DNA from: Pelagomonas calceolata | Taxonomy: Eukaryota; Sar; Pelagophyceae; Pelagomonadales; Pelagomonadaceae | NCBI GenBank assembly: GCA_918797485.1 | Contig: CAKKNE010000001.1 | Coordinates: 5,456,001-5,520,000 of the forward strand | Reading direction: 5' to 3' | DNA: 64,000 nt | In this document: positions 1 through 9,248 of the stretch, one piece after another | How positions within the stretch are numbered: position 1 is the first letter of the stretch | Layout of the letters: every line of letters begins with the position of its first letter | Position numbers and translations under genes: made by a program | Notes under the pieces: model-generated | Told to the model about the DNA's origin: nothing | What the model saw: only the letters and a program-made list of their open reading frames with translations | Database searches by the model: none

Positions 1-1
1 A

Positions 2-493
2 GGCGACTCGGAGGCGGACCGGCCCGCGCCCGAGGCGCAGCCGCCGACGACAAAACCGTGGACGGACGACGACCGCGCGCTCGTGGATGATATGAGACGG
101 TTAGCGCGCGCGCGACGGGCCCAACCCGACTTTTTGACCATGGAACGCGCGAGGCGAGCAAGACTGGGCCAGGCCGTCGACGACGCCGCGCCCTTGAATG
201 ATGGCCTCCCGACGGACCCCGCCGCGCGGGCGTTGCTGCCGCCCGAGTTGCTTGGACATGCGCCGCGCCGGCCGCCGCCTGCGCCCCGACGGCCCGCCAA
301 GAAGCGGCCGCGGTCCATGAGCGAGGCGGCGGTGTTTAGCGACCGGCTCGTGGCCCTCGACGAGGCGCAGCGCGAGGAGCCCGAGGAGGAGGAGCCGCCC
401 GTCGAGGAGGACGAGCCCGACGACTACATGCGCGATTATTATGATGAGGACCAGGACCCGGTGGACGGCGACGGCGACGAGCAGGTGCTGTAG
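2..493 (+). CDS. Acidic-tailed protein, possibly RNA polymerase III subunit RPC7 (5' partial)
   Basis: The reading frame is open from the window edge, so the start lies outside. The visible 163 residues have a basic middle (rich in Arg, Ala and Pro) and a strongly acidic C-terminus containing DDYMRDYYDEDQD. An acidic tail with a DY-x3-YYDxDED-like motif is typical of Pol III subunit RPC7/C31, which joins the subcomplex used for initiation. The match rests on composition and this one motif, so any nuclear protein with an acidic tail remains possible. It converges on the aldolase gene, leaving only about 170 bp between the stops. Confidence 0.45.
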   Translation, partial: GDSEADRPAPEAQPPTTKPWTDDDRALVDDMRRLARARRAQPDFLTMERARRARLGQAVDDAAPLNDGLPTDPAARALLPPELLGHAPRRPPPAPRRPAKKRPRSMSEAAVFSDRLVALDEAQREEPEEEEPPVEEDEPDDYMRDYYDEDQDPVDGDGDEQVL

Positions 494-523
494 GCACGCC
501 TAAAATGTGAGAACCTTCTCCTG

Positions 524-562
524 CACGCCGTCGACGCGACAGCCTCGCTTCGATGGCGTCGG
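524..562. repeat. Introner-core palindrome outside a gene
   Basis: CACGCCGTCGACGCGAC is followed by CTTCGATGGCGTCGG. These are the two arms that occur inside the introners of this window, but here they sit between two convergent stop codons and no CTGTGTGG terminus flanks them. Confidence 0.4.
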
Positions 563-663
563 AGGCGAACGTGAGCAAACGAGTGTAAGCGATATGTCAT
601 TTACCGACGGGAGGGGGTGGGAATGTGGGCACAGGCGTCTTCAGGCTTGGTCGTTCAACTGCT

Positions 664-1746
664 CTAGTACGAGTAGTTGGCGACGAAGGTCGACGCCGTC
701 GCGGCGGCGCCGCCGGCGCCGCCCTTGTACGTGCCGAGGTTCGCCTCGCTGTTGGCCTTGGACCGGATCATGAGCTCCTTCTGGGCGGCCGCGATGTTCG
801 CGTCGGAGCCCTTCCAGGCTTTGAGGACGGACTGCTGGAGCGCGCGGCCGTAGGAGAAGGTCAGCGACCAGGGCTTCTTGCCCGGGCAGACGTTCATGGC
901 CTGGAGCGCGAGCGACGCGTCCTCCTCGGACATGCCACCGGACAGGAAGGTGATGCCGGGGACCGCCGGCGGCACCGTGCGGCTGAGGCAGCGGACCGTG
1001 CGCACGGCGACCTCGGTCATGTCGCACTTCGTGGCAGCACTCTCGCCACTGCGGACCATGTTGGGCTTGAGGAGCGTGCCCTCGAGCAGGACGTGGTGGT
1101 CCGACAGCTTCTTGTAGACGGCGGCCAGGACCTTCTCGCAGACCTTCTCGGCGTCTTCCGCCGAGTGGGGGCCGTCCATCAAGACCTCGGGCTCGACGAT
1201 GGGCACCAAACCATTGGCCTGGCAGATGGCCGCGTAGCGGGCCAGCGTCTCGGCGTTCTGGTCAATCGATAAGGGCGTGGGGCAGTGCGTCGCGGCGTCG
1301 ATCTTGAGCACCGCGCGCCACTTGGCGAATCTAGCACCTTGAGCATAGTACTTGGCGCATCTTTTGCCGAGGTCGTCGATGCCCTGGGTCACGGTCTCGC
1401 CGTTCGTGCCGAACAAGGGCTGGACGCCCTTGTCGACCTTAATGCCCGGGATGATGCCCTCCTTCTTGAGGAGGTCGACCATGGGCGTGCCGCACGTCGC
1501 GGTATCAAAAAGGGTCTCCTCGTAGGTGATGGCCCCCGAGATGTACTGGCCGAGGCCCTTGGTCTTGAAGAGGAGCTCGCGGTAGCGCACGCGGTTCGGC
1601 TGCGTGTTCTCGACGTTGATCGGCGCGAAGCGCTTGCCGATCGTGCCCGTCGACTCGTCGGCCGCGAGGATGCCCTTGCCCGGCGCCGCGATGGCGTTGG
1701 CCGTGGCGATGAGCTCGTCTTTGTAGGTGCCGGTGAAGGACGCCAT
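664..1746 (-). CDS. FBA: Fructose-bisphosphate aldolase, class I
   Basis: A 360-residue class I aldolase, the usual length for the family. It cleaves fructose 1,6-bisphosphate to dihydroxyacetone phosphate and glyceraldehyde 3-phosphate through a Schiff base. Seen: the N-terminal [14 protein letters not shown] block, the Schiff-base lysine in [12 protein letters not shown] (Lys about 227), [10 protein letters not shown] near 280, and a C-terminal Tyr, the residue whose tail closes over the active site in animal and plant enzymes. The start has no targeting extension, so a cytosolic glycolytic role is the simplest reading. There is no intron. It is divergent from thioredoxin reductase. Confidence 0.97.
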   Translation of the reverse strand: MASFTGTYKDELIATANAIAAPGKGILAADESTGTIGKRFAPINVENTQPNRVRYRELLFKTKGLGQYISGAITYEETLFDTATCGTPMVDLLKKEGIIPGIKVDKGVQPLFGTNGETVTQGIDDLGKRCAKYYAQGARFAKWRAVLKIDAATHCPTPLSIDQNAETLARYAAICQANGLVPIVEPEVLMDGPHSAEDAEKVCEKVLAAVYKKLSDHHVLLEGTLLKPNMVRSGESAATKCDMTEVAVRTVRCLSRTVPPAVPGITFLSGGMSEEDASLALQAMNVCPGKKPWSLTFSYGRALQQSVLKAWKGSDANIAAAQKELMIRSKANSEANLGTYKGGAGGAAATASTFVANYSY

Positions 1747-2311
1747 CTTGTTTTAACCTGCGGGGCGGTTTGCGTCGCTGCCAGCTTGCGTAGGGGGGGG
1801 GCGGCACGCCAACGACAGCGATGCAAGGGAAACCGGCGCGTCGGCGGTCCCGCGCCCGTCGCATATCAGCTTTTAGAAATTGGCTATTTTTGGCCACCAC
1901 GTAGTACCAACGTGCTTTTTTGGCGGCGGATCTCGCGCGCTGGCGTCCGCGCTGTGGCGCAGTGCTCTGGCTGCAACGGCTGTGTTATGCGACGCTGCTG
2001 CACGCGGTTAATTAGGTCGAGACTAATATCGATGACATGGAGGCCGGAGAGGACCTCCTGGGCCGAGGCTTCGAGACGCCTCTCTTTTCGCGATGTATGT
2101 CTCCCTATCGTTCCGCCGACGCTGCTCGCCCGTTTACAGGTCCGAATCCCGAGCTTGAAAACCCGTGATTTAGTAAAAGAGCCAAAACACGCGCACGAGG
2201 GCAAAGACCTCTGCCTCAGCTGGCCACGCGGCTCAGAAAGCATCACCAGCAATAGCGCAACAGCTCCAGCCCAAACTCTAGCCCAGAAGCCCGCCCGCGC
2301 CGCGCCACGCC
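1747..2311. other. Divergent intergenic region, aldolase/thioredoxin reductase
   Basis: It holds the 5' ends of both flanking genes. A run of nine G lies at about 1793-1801. The GCTAGCGGC/TAAGACACTAG element found in many other promoters of this window is absent. No further gene is supported. Confidence 0.5.
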
Positions 2312-3415
2312 ATGGCTCTCCCAATCCAAGCAAGGCGGCGGCGCCCCCCCAGCCGCCTCGCGTTGTTATTCGCTGTATGTAAATGCTCCGATGCCCTCAC
2401 GCTGTCGAGGCGACCACTTCGCCAAACACGACGGACGCAACTGAGGATGATGGACGAGGTCGAGTGCGACGTGGCTATTGTCGGCGGCGGCCCCGCGGGC
2501 TGCTGCTGCGCGCTGTATACAGCTAGAGCGGACCACCGGACGGTGATTCTGGACAAGAACCCGAGCGTGGGTGCCCTGGCCATCACGTCGCACATCGCGA
2601 ATTACCCCGGCGTCGACAAGACGATGGGTGGGGATGAACTGTTAGACAAGATGCGCGAGCAGGCCGTGAGCTATGGTACGGACTACCGGAGGGCTCAAGT
2701 GTTTATGGTCGACGTCGAAGGGGAACAAAAAGTGGTATACACGCCTGATGTGACCGTGAAAGCCAAAACGTTGGTTCTGGCGACCGGGGCTCTGGGCCAC
2801 GAGCCGTCCTTCGCCGGCGAGGCGGAATTTCTGGGGCGGGGCGTCAGCTACTGCGCGACCTGCGACGCCGCCTTCTACAGAGATGCCGAAGTGTGTGTGG
2901 TCGGTTCAGGAAATGAGGCGATCGAGGAGGCCGAGTACTTGACAAAATTCGCGTCGACGGTGCACTGGGTGACGCAGTTCGACCCGCGCTGGGACGAGGT
3001 GCCGCATGCTGTCGAGTTAAGAGATCATCCGAACGTCAAGCACTGGTCCGCGACTAGATTAATGGAGGTCGTGGGAGATGATGCGGGCGTCAACGGTGTC
3101 GTGCTCAAGCGGAAAGGTGGCGAAGAGCAAGAATCATTAGCTGTGGAGGGCTGCTTCATCTACGTCGCCGGCTCGAAACCGATCACGGACTTTTTGTCGG
3201 AGAACGCGGTGGAGCTGCAGGACGACGGCGGCGTGGCCGTGAACGACGAGATGGAAACCAGTGTTCCTGGCGTGTTCGCCATCGGCGACATTAGAAATAC
3301 GCCCTTTAAACAAGTGGTGGTCGCGGCGGCGGACGGGTGCATCGCCGCGATGAGCATAGACAGGTTCCTCAAGGGGCGAAAGAAGGTCCGCGTGGACTGG
3401 GTCCACGATCTCTAG
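2312..3415 (+). CDS. NADPH thioredoxin reductase, low-molecular-weight type, probably plastid-targeted
   Basis: A 367-residue FAD/NAD(P)H disulfide reductase that passes electrons from NADPH through FAD and a Cys pair to thioredoxin. Seen: FAD-binding GGGPAG (about 58-63), active site CATC (Cys181 and Cys184), NADPH-binding VVGSGNEAIEEA (about 196-207), and the C-terminal GVFAIGDIRNTPFKQVVVAAADG FAD block. The catalytic body begins near residue 48. The preceding extension has a short hydrophobic run (LALLFAVC) and then DALTLSRRPLRQTRR, which fits a signal peptide followed by a transit stretch as in algae with secondary plastids. Targeting is inference; the enzyme family is clear. It is divergent from aldolase. 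Confidence 0.93.
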   Translation: MALPIQARRRRPPSRLALLFAVCKCSDALTLSRRPLRQTRRTQLRMMDEVECDVAIVGGGPAGCCCALYTARADHRTVILDKNPSVGALAITSHIANYPGVDKTMGGDELLDKMREQAVSYGTDYRRAQVFMVDVEGEQKVVYTPDVTVKAKTLVLATGALGHEPSFAGEAEFLGRGVSYCATCDAAFYRDAEVCVVGSGNEAIEEAEYLTKFASTVHWVTQFDPRWDEVPHAVELRDHPNVKHWSATRLMEVVGDDAGVNGVVLKRKGGEEQESLAVEGCFIYVAGSKPITDFLSENAVELQDDGGVAVNDEMETSVPGVFAIGDIRNTPFKQVVVAAADGCIAAMSIDRFLKGRKKVRVDWVHDL

Positions 3416-3659
3416 GTTTAAGAATTCGCTTCGGTCTTTGCTTTCTTTTGCTTTGCTTAGACCTAGGCCTGCGCAAGTCCTGAGCCAACGCCTCCCCGCA
3501 TGACCGCACCGTGACCGTGACGCCCACCTCTTTTTGTGGGTGCGTCGACGGCGTCCTCGAGGCCGCTCGCGCGCACGGGTCGCGTGACGCCGACGGCGTA
3601 CGGGGCACGCCATCGCCGCGGGAGACCAACTAATCACAGCATAGTATAAGTACCCCCTT

Positions 3660-4817
3660 CTAGGGCGGCGTCGACGCACCGGACAGGTCCAGCTTGTGCG
3701 CGTCCTTCATGACGATGTGCTCGATGCGCACGCACCCGAACAGCTCCTCGGGCAGCTCGGCCGGCGCCGCGCCCTGGAGCAGGAAGGCCATGTCTGCCAC
3801 GACGACCGACGCGCGCCCAATAGCCAACCCTATGGTATATTGGGCGATCTTCGACGAGGCAATGTTGCAGTCCGTCTCGAAGTAGTCTCCACCTTCAGGA
3901 CCGTAGTACAGGAGCTCGATCTTGTTCCCGAGCAATGTAGGCACCTCGCCCACCGCCTTCTTGACGACGAACGGCGCGTTGACGCACCGCGGAATGAGTT
4001 TAAAGGTGTTGTTGCGCCACTCGTGGAGTTGGTCGTTCGAGGAAAAGGTGCCTTTGCCCGTATTCACGCCAGCATTTGATGGAGAGGTCACGCGCTGGAA
4101 GAAGCGTTTCGATAACCTCGCAATAGGAGTATCTTCGTCGAACAGCTTCGATCGGTCGGCACATCCAAAGTACATGCAGAACGACTTGTAGGGCGGGCCC
4201 GGGACTTGCAGTTGAATCAACCACGTGAAGGGCTTCTTGTCCGGCTCGAGTAGACCGCTCTCCCGCCACAACTGCTCCATCCTGGCGCCTAAGTGGCGGC
4301 CCATGTGGTTTTCCGGCTGGTCCACATCGAATAGATCACAATCTAGCAAGTGGAAGAGGGGCTCGCCGCACTTTATTTTGACTCTATCAACTAAATAATT
4401 TGGACCGCGAACCACAAACGCCGACGCCTCCGGCGACCCGCACCAGTACGCGCCGTCCCTCAATAGTAGTCTTTTGGTGCGGGGGCACCGCACCGCTTTG
4501 CCCGCTAATGACGGGAGTTGCGCCGGCTTCCACCCTTCATCGTGTTCATCCGCAATGCCCGTCTCCTCGACCGACGGCACGGACGCCGTCCGCCTTCGAG
4601 ACATGGTCTTCGGGGCGACCCAGTCGTCGTCGTCGTGCGTCGGGCTCGCGGGTTCTCTATTAATAACGGACCGCGGCGGCGCGAGGACATACACTCTTCC
4701 AGCGAGGACGGCCCAGGTCAATAACACGACCAAGACGGCCGTCGCGCAGCGGCCCTCGGCCGTCGCGCAGAGGCCGATCGCGCCGTCGAGCGCCGCGGCG
4801 TCGAGGAGGAAGGACAT
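3660..4817 (-). CDS. EDR2 C-terminal (DUF1336) domain protein with one membrane anchor
   Basis: 385 residues. One hydrophobic segment (about 24-42, TAVLVVLLTWAVLAG) is followed by a polar linker and then a full EDR2-C domain from about 118 to the end. Seen: FVVRGPNYLVDRVKIK, HMGRHLGARM, the FKLIPR...VKKAVGEVPTLLG block, DCNIASSKIA, and VVVADMAFLLQG with ELPEELFGCVR. In plants this domain follows PH and START modules; in algae and oomycetes it often stands alone and may bind lipid. Here the anchor replaces PH/START. The lipid role is from family knowledge; no substrate can be read from the sequence. Confidence 0.88.
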   Translation of the reverse strand: MSFLLDAAALDGAIGLCATAEGRCATAVLVVLLTWAVLAGRVYVLAPPRSVINREPASPTHDDDDWVAPKTMSRRRTASVPSVEETGIADEHDEGWKPAQLPSLAGKAVRCPRTKRLLLRDGAYWCGSPEASAFVVRGPNYLVDRVKIKCGEPLFHLLDCDLFDVDQPENHMGRHLGARMEQLWRESGLLEPDKKPFTWLIQLQVPGPPYKSFCMYFGCADRSKLFDEDTPIARLSKRFFQRVTSPSNAGVNTGKGTFSSNDQLHEWRNNTFKLIPRCVNAPFVVKKAVGEVPTLLGNKIELLYYGPEGGDYFETDCNIASSKIAQYTIGLAIGRASVVVADMAFLLQGAAPAELPEELFGCVRIEHIVMKDAHKLDLSGASTPP

Positions 4818-5077
4818 GCGCTAGTTTCGCGCAGCGCAGCGTTGGCCTGCCGTCAGCCGGTGCTGCGGAGGCGTCGCTTGCGCAGCGAGACCGCGCGCAG
4901 GGCAAATGACTCGATTTGACTCTCTAGGTGCACGCGCCTCGGCTGAGGCGCGGCGGGCGAGACAGCTCGCCGAGCGCGCTGTCGCTGCTCGAATGGCTGC
5001 TCAGAGAGCGCCAGCACGCGACAGGTGTCCTCGTTAGCCCTCGCAAAGCCGATGGTCGAGACAGGGGAATCGCGCTT

Positions 5078-5100
5078 GCTAGTGTCTTAGGCCGCTAGCA
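5078..5100 (-). promoter_or_regulatory. Shared promoter element, copy 1
   Basis: On the minus strand it reads GCTAGCGGC, C, TAAGACACTAGC. It lies between the EDR2-C gene (starts 4817, minus) and the SDR gene (starts 5267, plus, about 167 bp away). I see nothing else gene-like in 4818-5266. Confidence 0.6.
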
Positions 5101-5266
5101 CGCGTCCGCGCGCTTTTGTTCGAACACCCACTACCATACGCCAATTAAGACTGGTGGCCCCGCGTTCGGCGTTTTGGCCTCTCAGCTCGTGAATCTGAAG
5201 CCTCTTCGAGCGAGCTGCAAAAAGCTGCATATTGTGCTCTAAACTTCACGCACGAGGCTAAAGAGC

Positions 5267-7132
5267 ATGGCATCGCTGGACACCTGCGAGCCATCGATCG
5301 ATGCCGCACGAAGAAACGGCACAAGTGCCACTGCTGAGGACATGAGCGCTGCAGGCACCGCACTGTGCGACGCCAACGACGCGACGGTCACGCCGGACAC
5401 GAGCGCCGCGCAACGAACGATCACGCCGGACACGAGCGACGAGAACGACGACAACCCTTTGTTGGATGACGTCTCGGACCCCGACGTCGACGCGTGCCTC
5501 CGCGTGCTCGACAGGATCACAAAAGACCCCGCGGCCTTCGGGACGCCGCAACATCGAAGGTTGCGCGGCGCGGTGCGCGCCGCGCACGGGGCCCTGACGG
5601 CCGGCGACTTCGGTGGCATGGACGGTTTGGTCCACGGGAGAAGGCGGCAGCTCCGGAAGGAGAGGGAAGCTAGAGCGACGCGGCGCCGCGACCTAGACCA
5701 GAAGCACCGCGACTCGACGCAGTTGAGAAAGCAGCGCATCGACAAATTGAAAGCCTTGGAGAACGACCAGGGGCCCCTTTTGCTGGCGCCGGACGGCGCG
5801 GCCAAGGAAGGTACATCATCTTTGAACGCCGAGACGACGGATAGTTTCCGACACTGCTACACGTGTAAAAAACGCTTCGACGGCCTCCACGAGTTCTACT
5901 CGCAGCTCTGTCCGTCTTGTGCTGCGCTCAACTGGCGCATGCGGTCGCGCACCGAGGACCTGTCGGGCCGCGTCGCGCTGCTCACGGGCGCGCGCGTGAA
6001 GATCGGCTTCGAGACGGGCCTCAAGCTGTTGCGGGCCGGCGCTTATTTAATAGCGACGACGCGCTTCCCCCACGACCTCGCGGCGCGCTACGGTATGCTT
6101 GCGGCGTTCTTTTTTGTGTCTTCGCCCCCGAACGCACGCGTCCGCGCAGGGCGCGAGGCCGACGCGGACGAGTGGCGCGGTCGTTTGGAGGTGCACGGCT
6201 TGGACCTGCGGGATCTGCGGGGCGTCGAGACGTTCTGCGCGTTTATCGCGGAGAGGCACGAGGCCCTGGACGTCCTGGTGAACAACGCGTGCCAGACGGT
6301 AAGACGGCCGGCGCGCTACTATTCGACGCTCGTCGAGGGCGAGCGGCGCATGAGCCTGACGGACGGTAGTGGTGGTGAGAATGGCATCGCCGTCGTGTCC
6401 TGTGTGGAAATCAAATTTTGGGCGCCCCACGCCATCGACGCGATGCTGTACCTATAATTGCGTCTGCTCGATGGCGTAGAGTTTCACGCCATCGACGCAA
6501 CCTAACTCATTGGTTGATTTCCACAGGTCGTGTCGCGCAACGACGCGTCGAAGGCGTTGGCGGTGGTAGCGCCCGAGGACGAGACCGTCTCTTTTGTCCA
6601 AGGCAAGACGGACGTCAACGGCCAGCAGCTCGACCTCCGGGAGCACAACTCCTGGACGGCGACGCTGGACGAGGTGGCGACGGCCGAGGTCGTCGAGGCC
6701 CAGGCGATTAACTGCGTGGCGCCGTTCATCCTGTGCTCGAAGCTCCAGCCGTTACTGGCGAAGGCGGCGCAGTTGCGAGATCGGGCCTTCGTCGTGAACG
6801 TCTCGGCCATGGAGGGCAAGTTTTATCGGTATAAAACCCCGAACCACCCGCACACGAACATGGCCAAGGCGTCGTTGAATATGTTGGTGAGGACCTGCGG
6901 CGCGGACCTCGCCAAACGACTACATATCTACATGACGGCGGTCGACACGGGCTGGATCAACGACGAGAACCCCGCTCCCAAGGCGTACCGCACGGCGCAG
7001 ACGGGCTTCCAGACGCCTATCGACGAAGTGGACGCGGCGGCGCGGATTCTTCATCCCGTGTTCGATGGAATCGTGTGCGAGACGCCTCTGTCAGGTGTGT
7101 TCCTGAAGGACTATGGGGAGACGGAGTGGTAG
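5267..7132 (+). CDS. Zinc-finger short-chain dehydrogenase/reductase (three exons)
   Basis: join(5267..6092, 6150..6391, 6527..7132), 557 residues. The N-terminal ~200 residues are polar and unrecognised. A CYTCKKRF...LCPSCAALNW zinc knuckle (about 202-226) is followed directly by the Rossmann start GRVALLTGARVKIGFETGLKLLRAGA, then LDVLVNNACQTVRRPARYY and a C-terminus GVFLKDYGETEW. This knuckle-SDR pairing is a known bacterial and protist family of unknown substrate. In the second half the usual SDR Ser and YxxxK are represented by VNVSAMEGKFYR...PHTNMAKASLNM. Intron 1 (57 nt) is short and in frame; intron 2 is an introner whose removal restores a continuous phase-0 frame. Confidence 0.88.
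6093..6149 (+). other. Very short in-frame intron in the SDR gene
   Basis: 57 nt, GTATGC...CGCGCAG, with a T-rich middle. It is stop-free and a multiple of three, so a naive frame reads through it. Family members read straight from the RFPHDLAARY block to the EADADEWR block, which supports splicing. Confidence 0.7.
6392..6526 (+). mobile_element. Introner element (intron 2 of the SDR gene)
   Basis: The left flank GTCGTGTC (6392-6399) is repeated exactly after the element (6527-6534). The element runs from CTGTGTGGAAATCAA to TTGATTTCCACAG, an imperfect terminal inverted repeat. Inside are CACGCCATCGACGCGA and GCTCGATGGCGTAG. The 5' splice site GT is the first two bases of the left target copy and the AG is the end of the element, so splicing removes element plus one target copy and restores the frame. 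Confidence 0.92.
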
Positions 7133-7239
7133 GCCTGTCTAACTTGTCACAATGTTACTTACTCGCCACCTCTAGTAGAAGCCGACGTGGAACGAGAACT
7201 CGACGATCAGCGGCACGAGCTCTTTCGGAACGAGGTGCG

Positions 7240-7595
7240 TAGCAGCCCTCAACTACGCGTCGACCCTGGTTGATCTACAGCGCTTCGAAGAAGTCAAATT
7301 ACTGTATCGCAAAACGATACCCGTGGCGCGGCGCGTTGTCGGCGAGAATGATTCTCTCACGCTCCAGATGAGGGGTAATTATGTACGGATGCTCCACAGC
7401 GACCCAGGCTCCACGGTCAACGATCTCCTCGAGGCCGTAGAGACGGGCGAAGAGACGGTGCGGATTGCGCGGCGCGTGCTTGGCGGCGCGCACCCTATCA
7501 CAACGGGAACTGAGGGCGAACTTCGAAGAGCGCGAGCCGCCCTCCGCGCCCGCGAGACGGGCGGCGCCAGGGAGCCAGTAAGCACAGCGAACTAA
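7240..7595 (+). pseudogene. Kinesin-light-chain-like TPR fragment, copy A
   Basis: An open stretch without a credible start encodes LNYASTLVDLQRFEEVK, RKTIPVARRVVG, IARRVLGGAHP and RRARAALRARETG, then a stop. This is the tetratricopeptide pattern of kinesin-light-chain-like repeat proteins, but only about two repeats are present. A second copy sharing the same words lies near 10944-11240. It looks like a truncated, dispersed piece of a larger repeat-protein family rather than a working gene. It sits between the SDR gene and the F-box-like gene. Confidence 0.6.
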
Positions 7596-7615
7596 ACTAC
7601 CGTATTAAATGTCTT

Positions 7616-8431
7616 TCAGCCTCCAAAGCTCCGCGCCAGGCGCAGGAGCCGCCCGATCTGCGCCGCGGGCGCGTCGCCAGGCGTCGTCCTCTGCGGCACG
7701 ACGACGGCCCAGAGCGTCGCGGCGTCGTGCCTGGCGTCGCCGCGCGGCGGGAGCGCCGCCAAGCGCCGCGCCGCCGCCGCCTGCAAGTCGAGGTCCTCCG
7801 CGTGGCGCGCCTCGACGGCAAGGCAGTCGTCGAGCCACTTGAGGACCGCCTTGCGCGGCACGAGCAGCAGGTCGCACGTCGCCGCCGCCACGACTCCGCA
7901 CTCGCCCTTTTGATCCAACACCTCGGCGAAGGCGCTCAAGGCCGACACGGACTCGGGGTCCCGCGCGACGAGCTCGCAGACCGGCGGGATGGGCGCGACG
8001 CGCCGAACCTCGCGCGCCGCATCCACCTCCGCCGCGAAGCGCAGGCCGAGGGGCATCCACGGCCGCCAGCTGCGCCGCGGGCAGCGGAGCTCGACGTTCC
8101 GGGCGCAGCTGGCGGCGTCGACCCGGAGCCGCGGGATGACGCCGACGCCGACGCTCTTGCTGTCGTCGGCCAGCGAGCAGTGCTGCAGGAGCGCCAGCGT
8201 CTCGGTGAGAGACGAGGGCGGCGGCGCCGGCGCGTGCACGAGCTTCTGGAGCTCCGCGGCGCGCGCCCGCCAGGGGTGCAGCAGCGCGGCGAAGGCGGGC
8301 GTCTCCCAGCCCTTGGCGGTGATCCGGAGGCGCGCCCAGTTTTCCGGGTCCAGGTACTTCATGAGGATGGCGCCGACGACGGCGGACGGGAGATGCGCGT
8401 CCAGAGGGCTTGCTAACGAGGGCTTTTCCAT
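7616..8431 (-). CDS. F-box-like protein
   Basis: 271 residues from the ATG at 8431; an upstream in-frame ATG at 8491 would add 20 residues. Near the N-terminus LPSAVVGAILMKYLDPENW followed by ARLRITAKGWETPAF fits the F-box pattern of Leu-Pro, hydrophobic helix and terminal Trp. F-boxes bind SKP1 in SCF ubiquitin ligases. The remaining 220 residues contain several Cys and Trp and resemble no repeat I can name, so the substrate-binding part is unknown. The call rests on this one motif. Confidence 0.7.
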   Translation of the reverse strand: MEKPSLASPLDAHLPSAVVGAILMKYLDPENWARLRITAKGWETPAFAALLHPWRARAAELQKLVHAPAPPPSSLTETLALLQHCSLADDSKSVGVGVIPRLRVDAASCARNVELRCPRRSWRPWMPLGLRFAAEVDAAREVRRVAPIPPVCELVARDPESVSALSAFAEVLDQKGECGVVAAATCDLLLVPRKAVLKWLDDCLAVEARHAEDLDLQAAAARRLAALPPRGDARHDAATLWAVVVPQRTTPGDAPAAQIGRLLRLARSFGG

Positions 8432-9248
8432 GGTTGCGCCGGGCGAGGTTCGCGCGGTGGCCAGGAGCAGGCTTTGGTGGAGTGGTACCACCCGCGTGGG
8501 CGGCTATGAGCTCGTAACGTTGCTGTCTCACTTTCGCCGCGCTGGGCCGTTTCCGCGTCGTTTCGACCGCTGGAAACGCGGTCTTTCGAGAACGCTACTC
8601 CGGTCGCACTGTGCTAACCGTTTTTGTTGTTGCGCTGTGGGCGTGCTCGTCGCGCGGCACGCAACAACGAGGAGCTTGGCAGCTTCGCGCTCGACTTTGG
8701 TCCGGGGGGTAGCAGTCCTCCAGATCTCCGTATAGGAATCAGGCGCTGGAAGACTGCTTCACGAGGTCTTTTCCGACTTTTATACTTACCTGCTCAGCGT
8801 GTGGCAATGATCATTTAGATTGCTGCCGACGTGAGGCGCCGGCCATTGCACTCGGACCTCGGTCCGTACGGTACGGCAAATCACGTGCCCCTTGGCACAA
8901 GCCTTGAGGGTCTGGGATAATTTTTTTAGAGTGAGGTGTCGCGATTTCGCGCCCTCGCGCCGCCGCCCCCCCCAACACAACAACAACACCCCAACAACAC
9001 GCCACGCGTCGCGTCGTTCGCGGCGTCGTCAACGTCGCGAATAAAAAGAAATTACTTTTTCGCCTCCCCTATGTCTGACCCCAGCCTCCAGCCCCTCTGG
9101 AGACGTGCAAGGAATCGCGCTCAAGTTTACGCCGGCATCCGGAACCCGATTTGAGCTCCAAGTGGCGCTCCTCTCTGGCACATTGCAGGCTGCTAAAACG
9201 CAGCGCATTGATCACCAAACTAGCTGCACAGACGTGATAACAGAAGCC
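8432..9248. other. Divergent intergenic region, F-box-like/SIL1-like
   Basis: About 820 bp. I see a small palindrome GTGCCCCTTGGCAC (8885-8898), a CA-rich stretch at about 8970-9005, and no shared promoter element. No ORF here has convincing composition on either strand. Confidence 0.45.

Noticed and set aside
625-1272. Long plus-strand ORF opposite aldolase
   Set aside because: It is the antisense of a confident class I aldolase; GC-rich third positions make long shadow frames throughout this window.
2130-2165. Possible tRNA T-arm (AGGTCCGAATCCC)
   Set aside because: No matching acceptor stem, D-arm or anticodon arm could be placed around it.
6400-6526. Splicing of introners at the GT inside CTGTGTGG
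   Set aside because: That donor would leave ten extra bases and break the frame in the SDR, CCT and HEAT genes; the donor in the duplicated target restores them.
8863-8898. Palindromes near TCCGTACGGTACGG and GTGCCCCTTGGCAC as regulatory sites
   Set aside because: They are single occurrences with no second copy in other promoters of the window.
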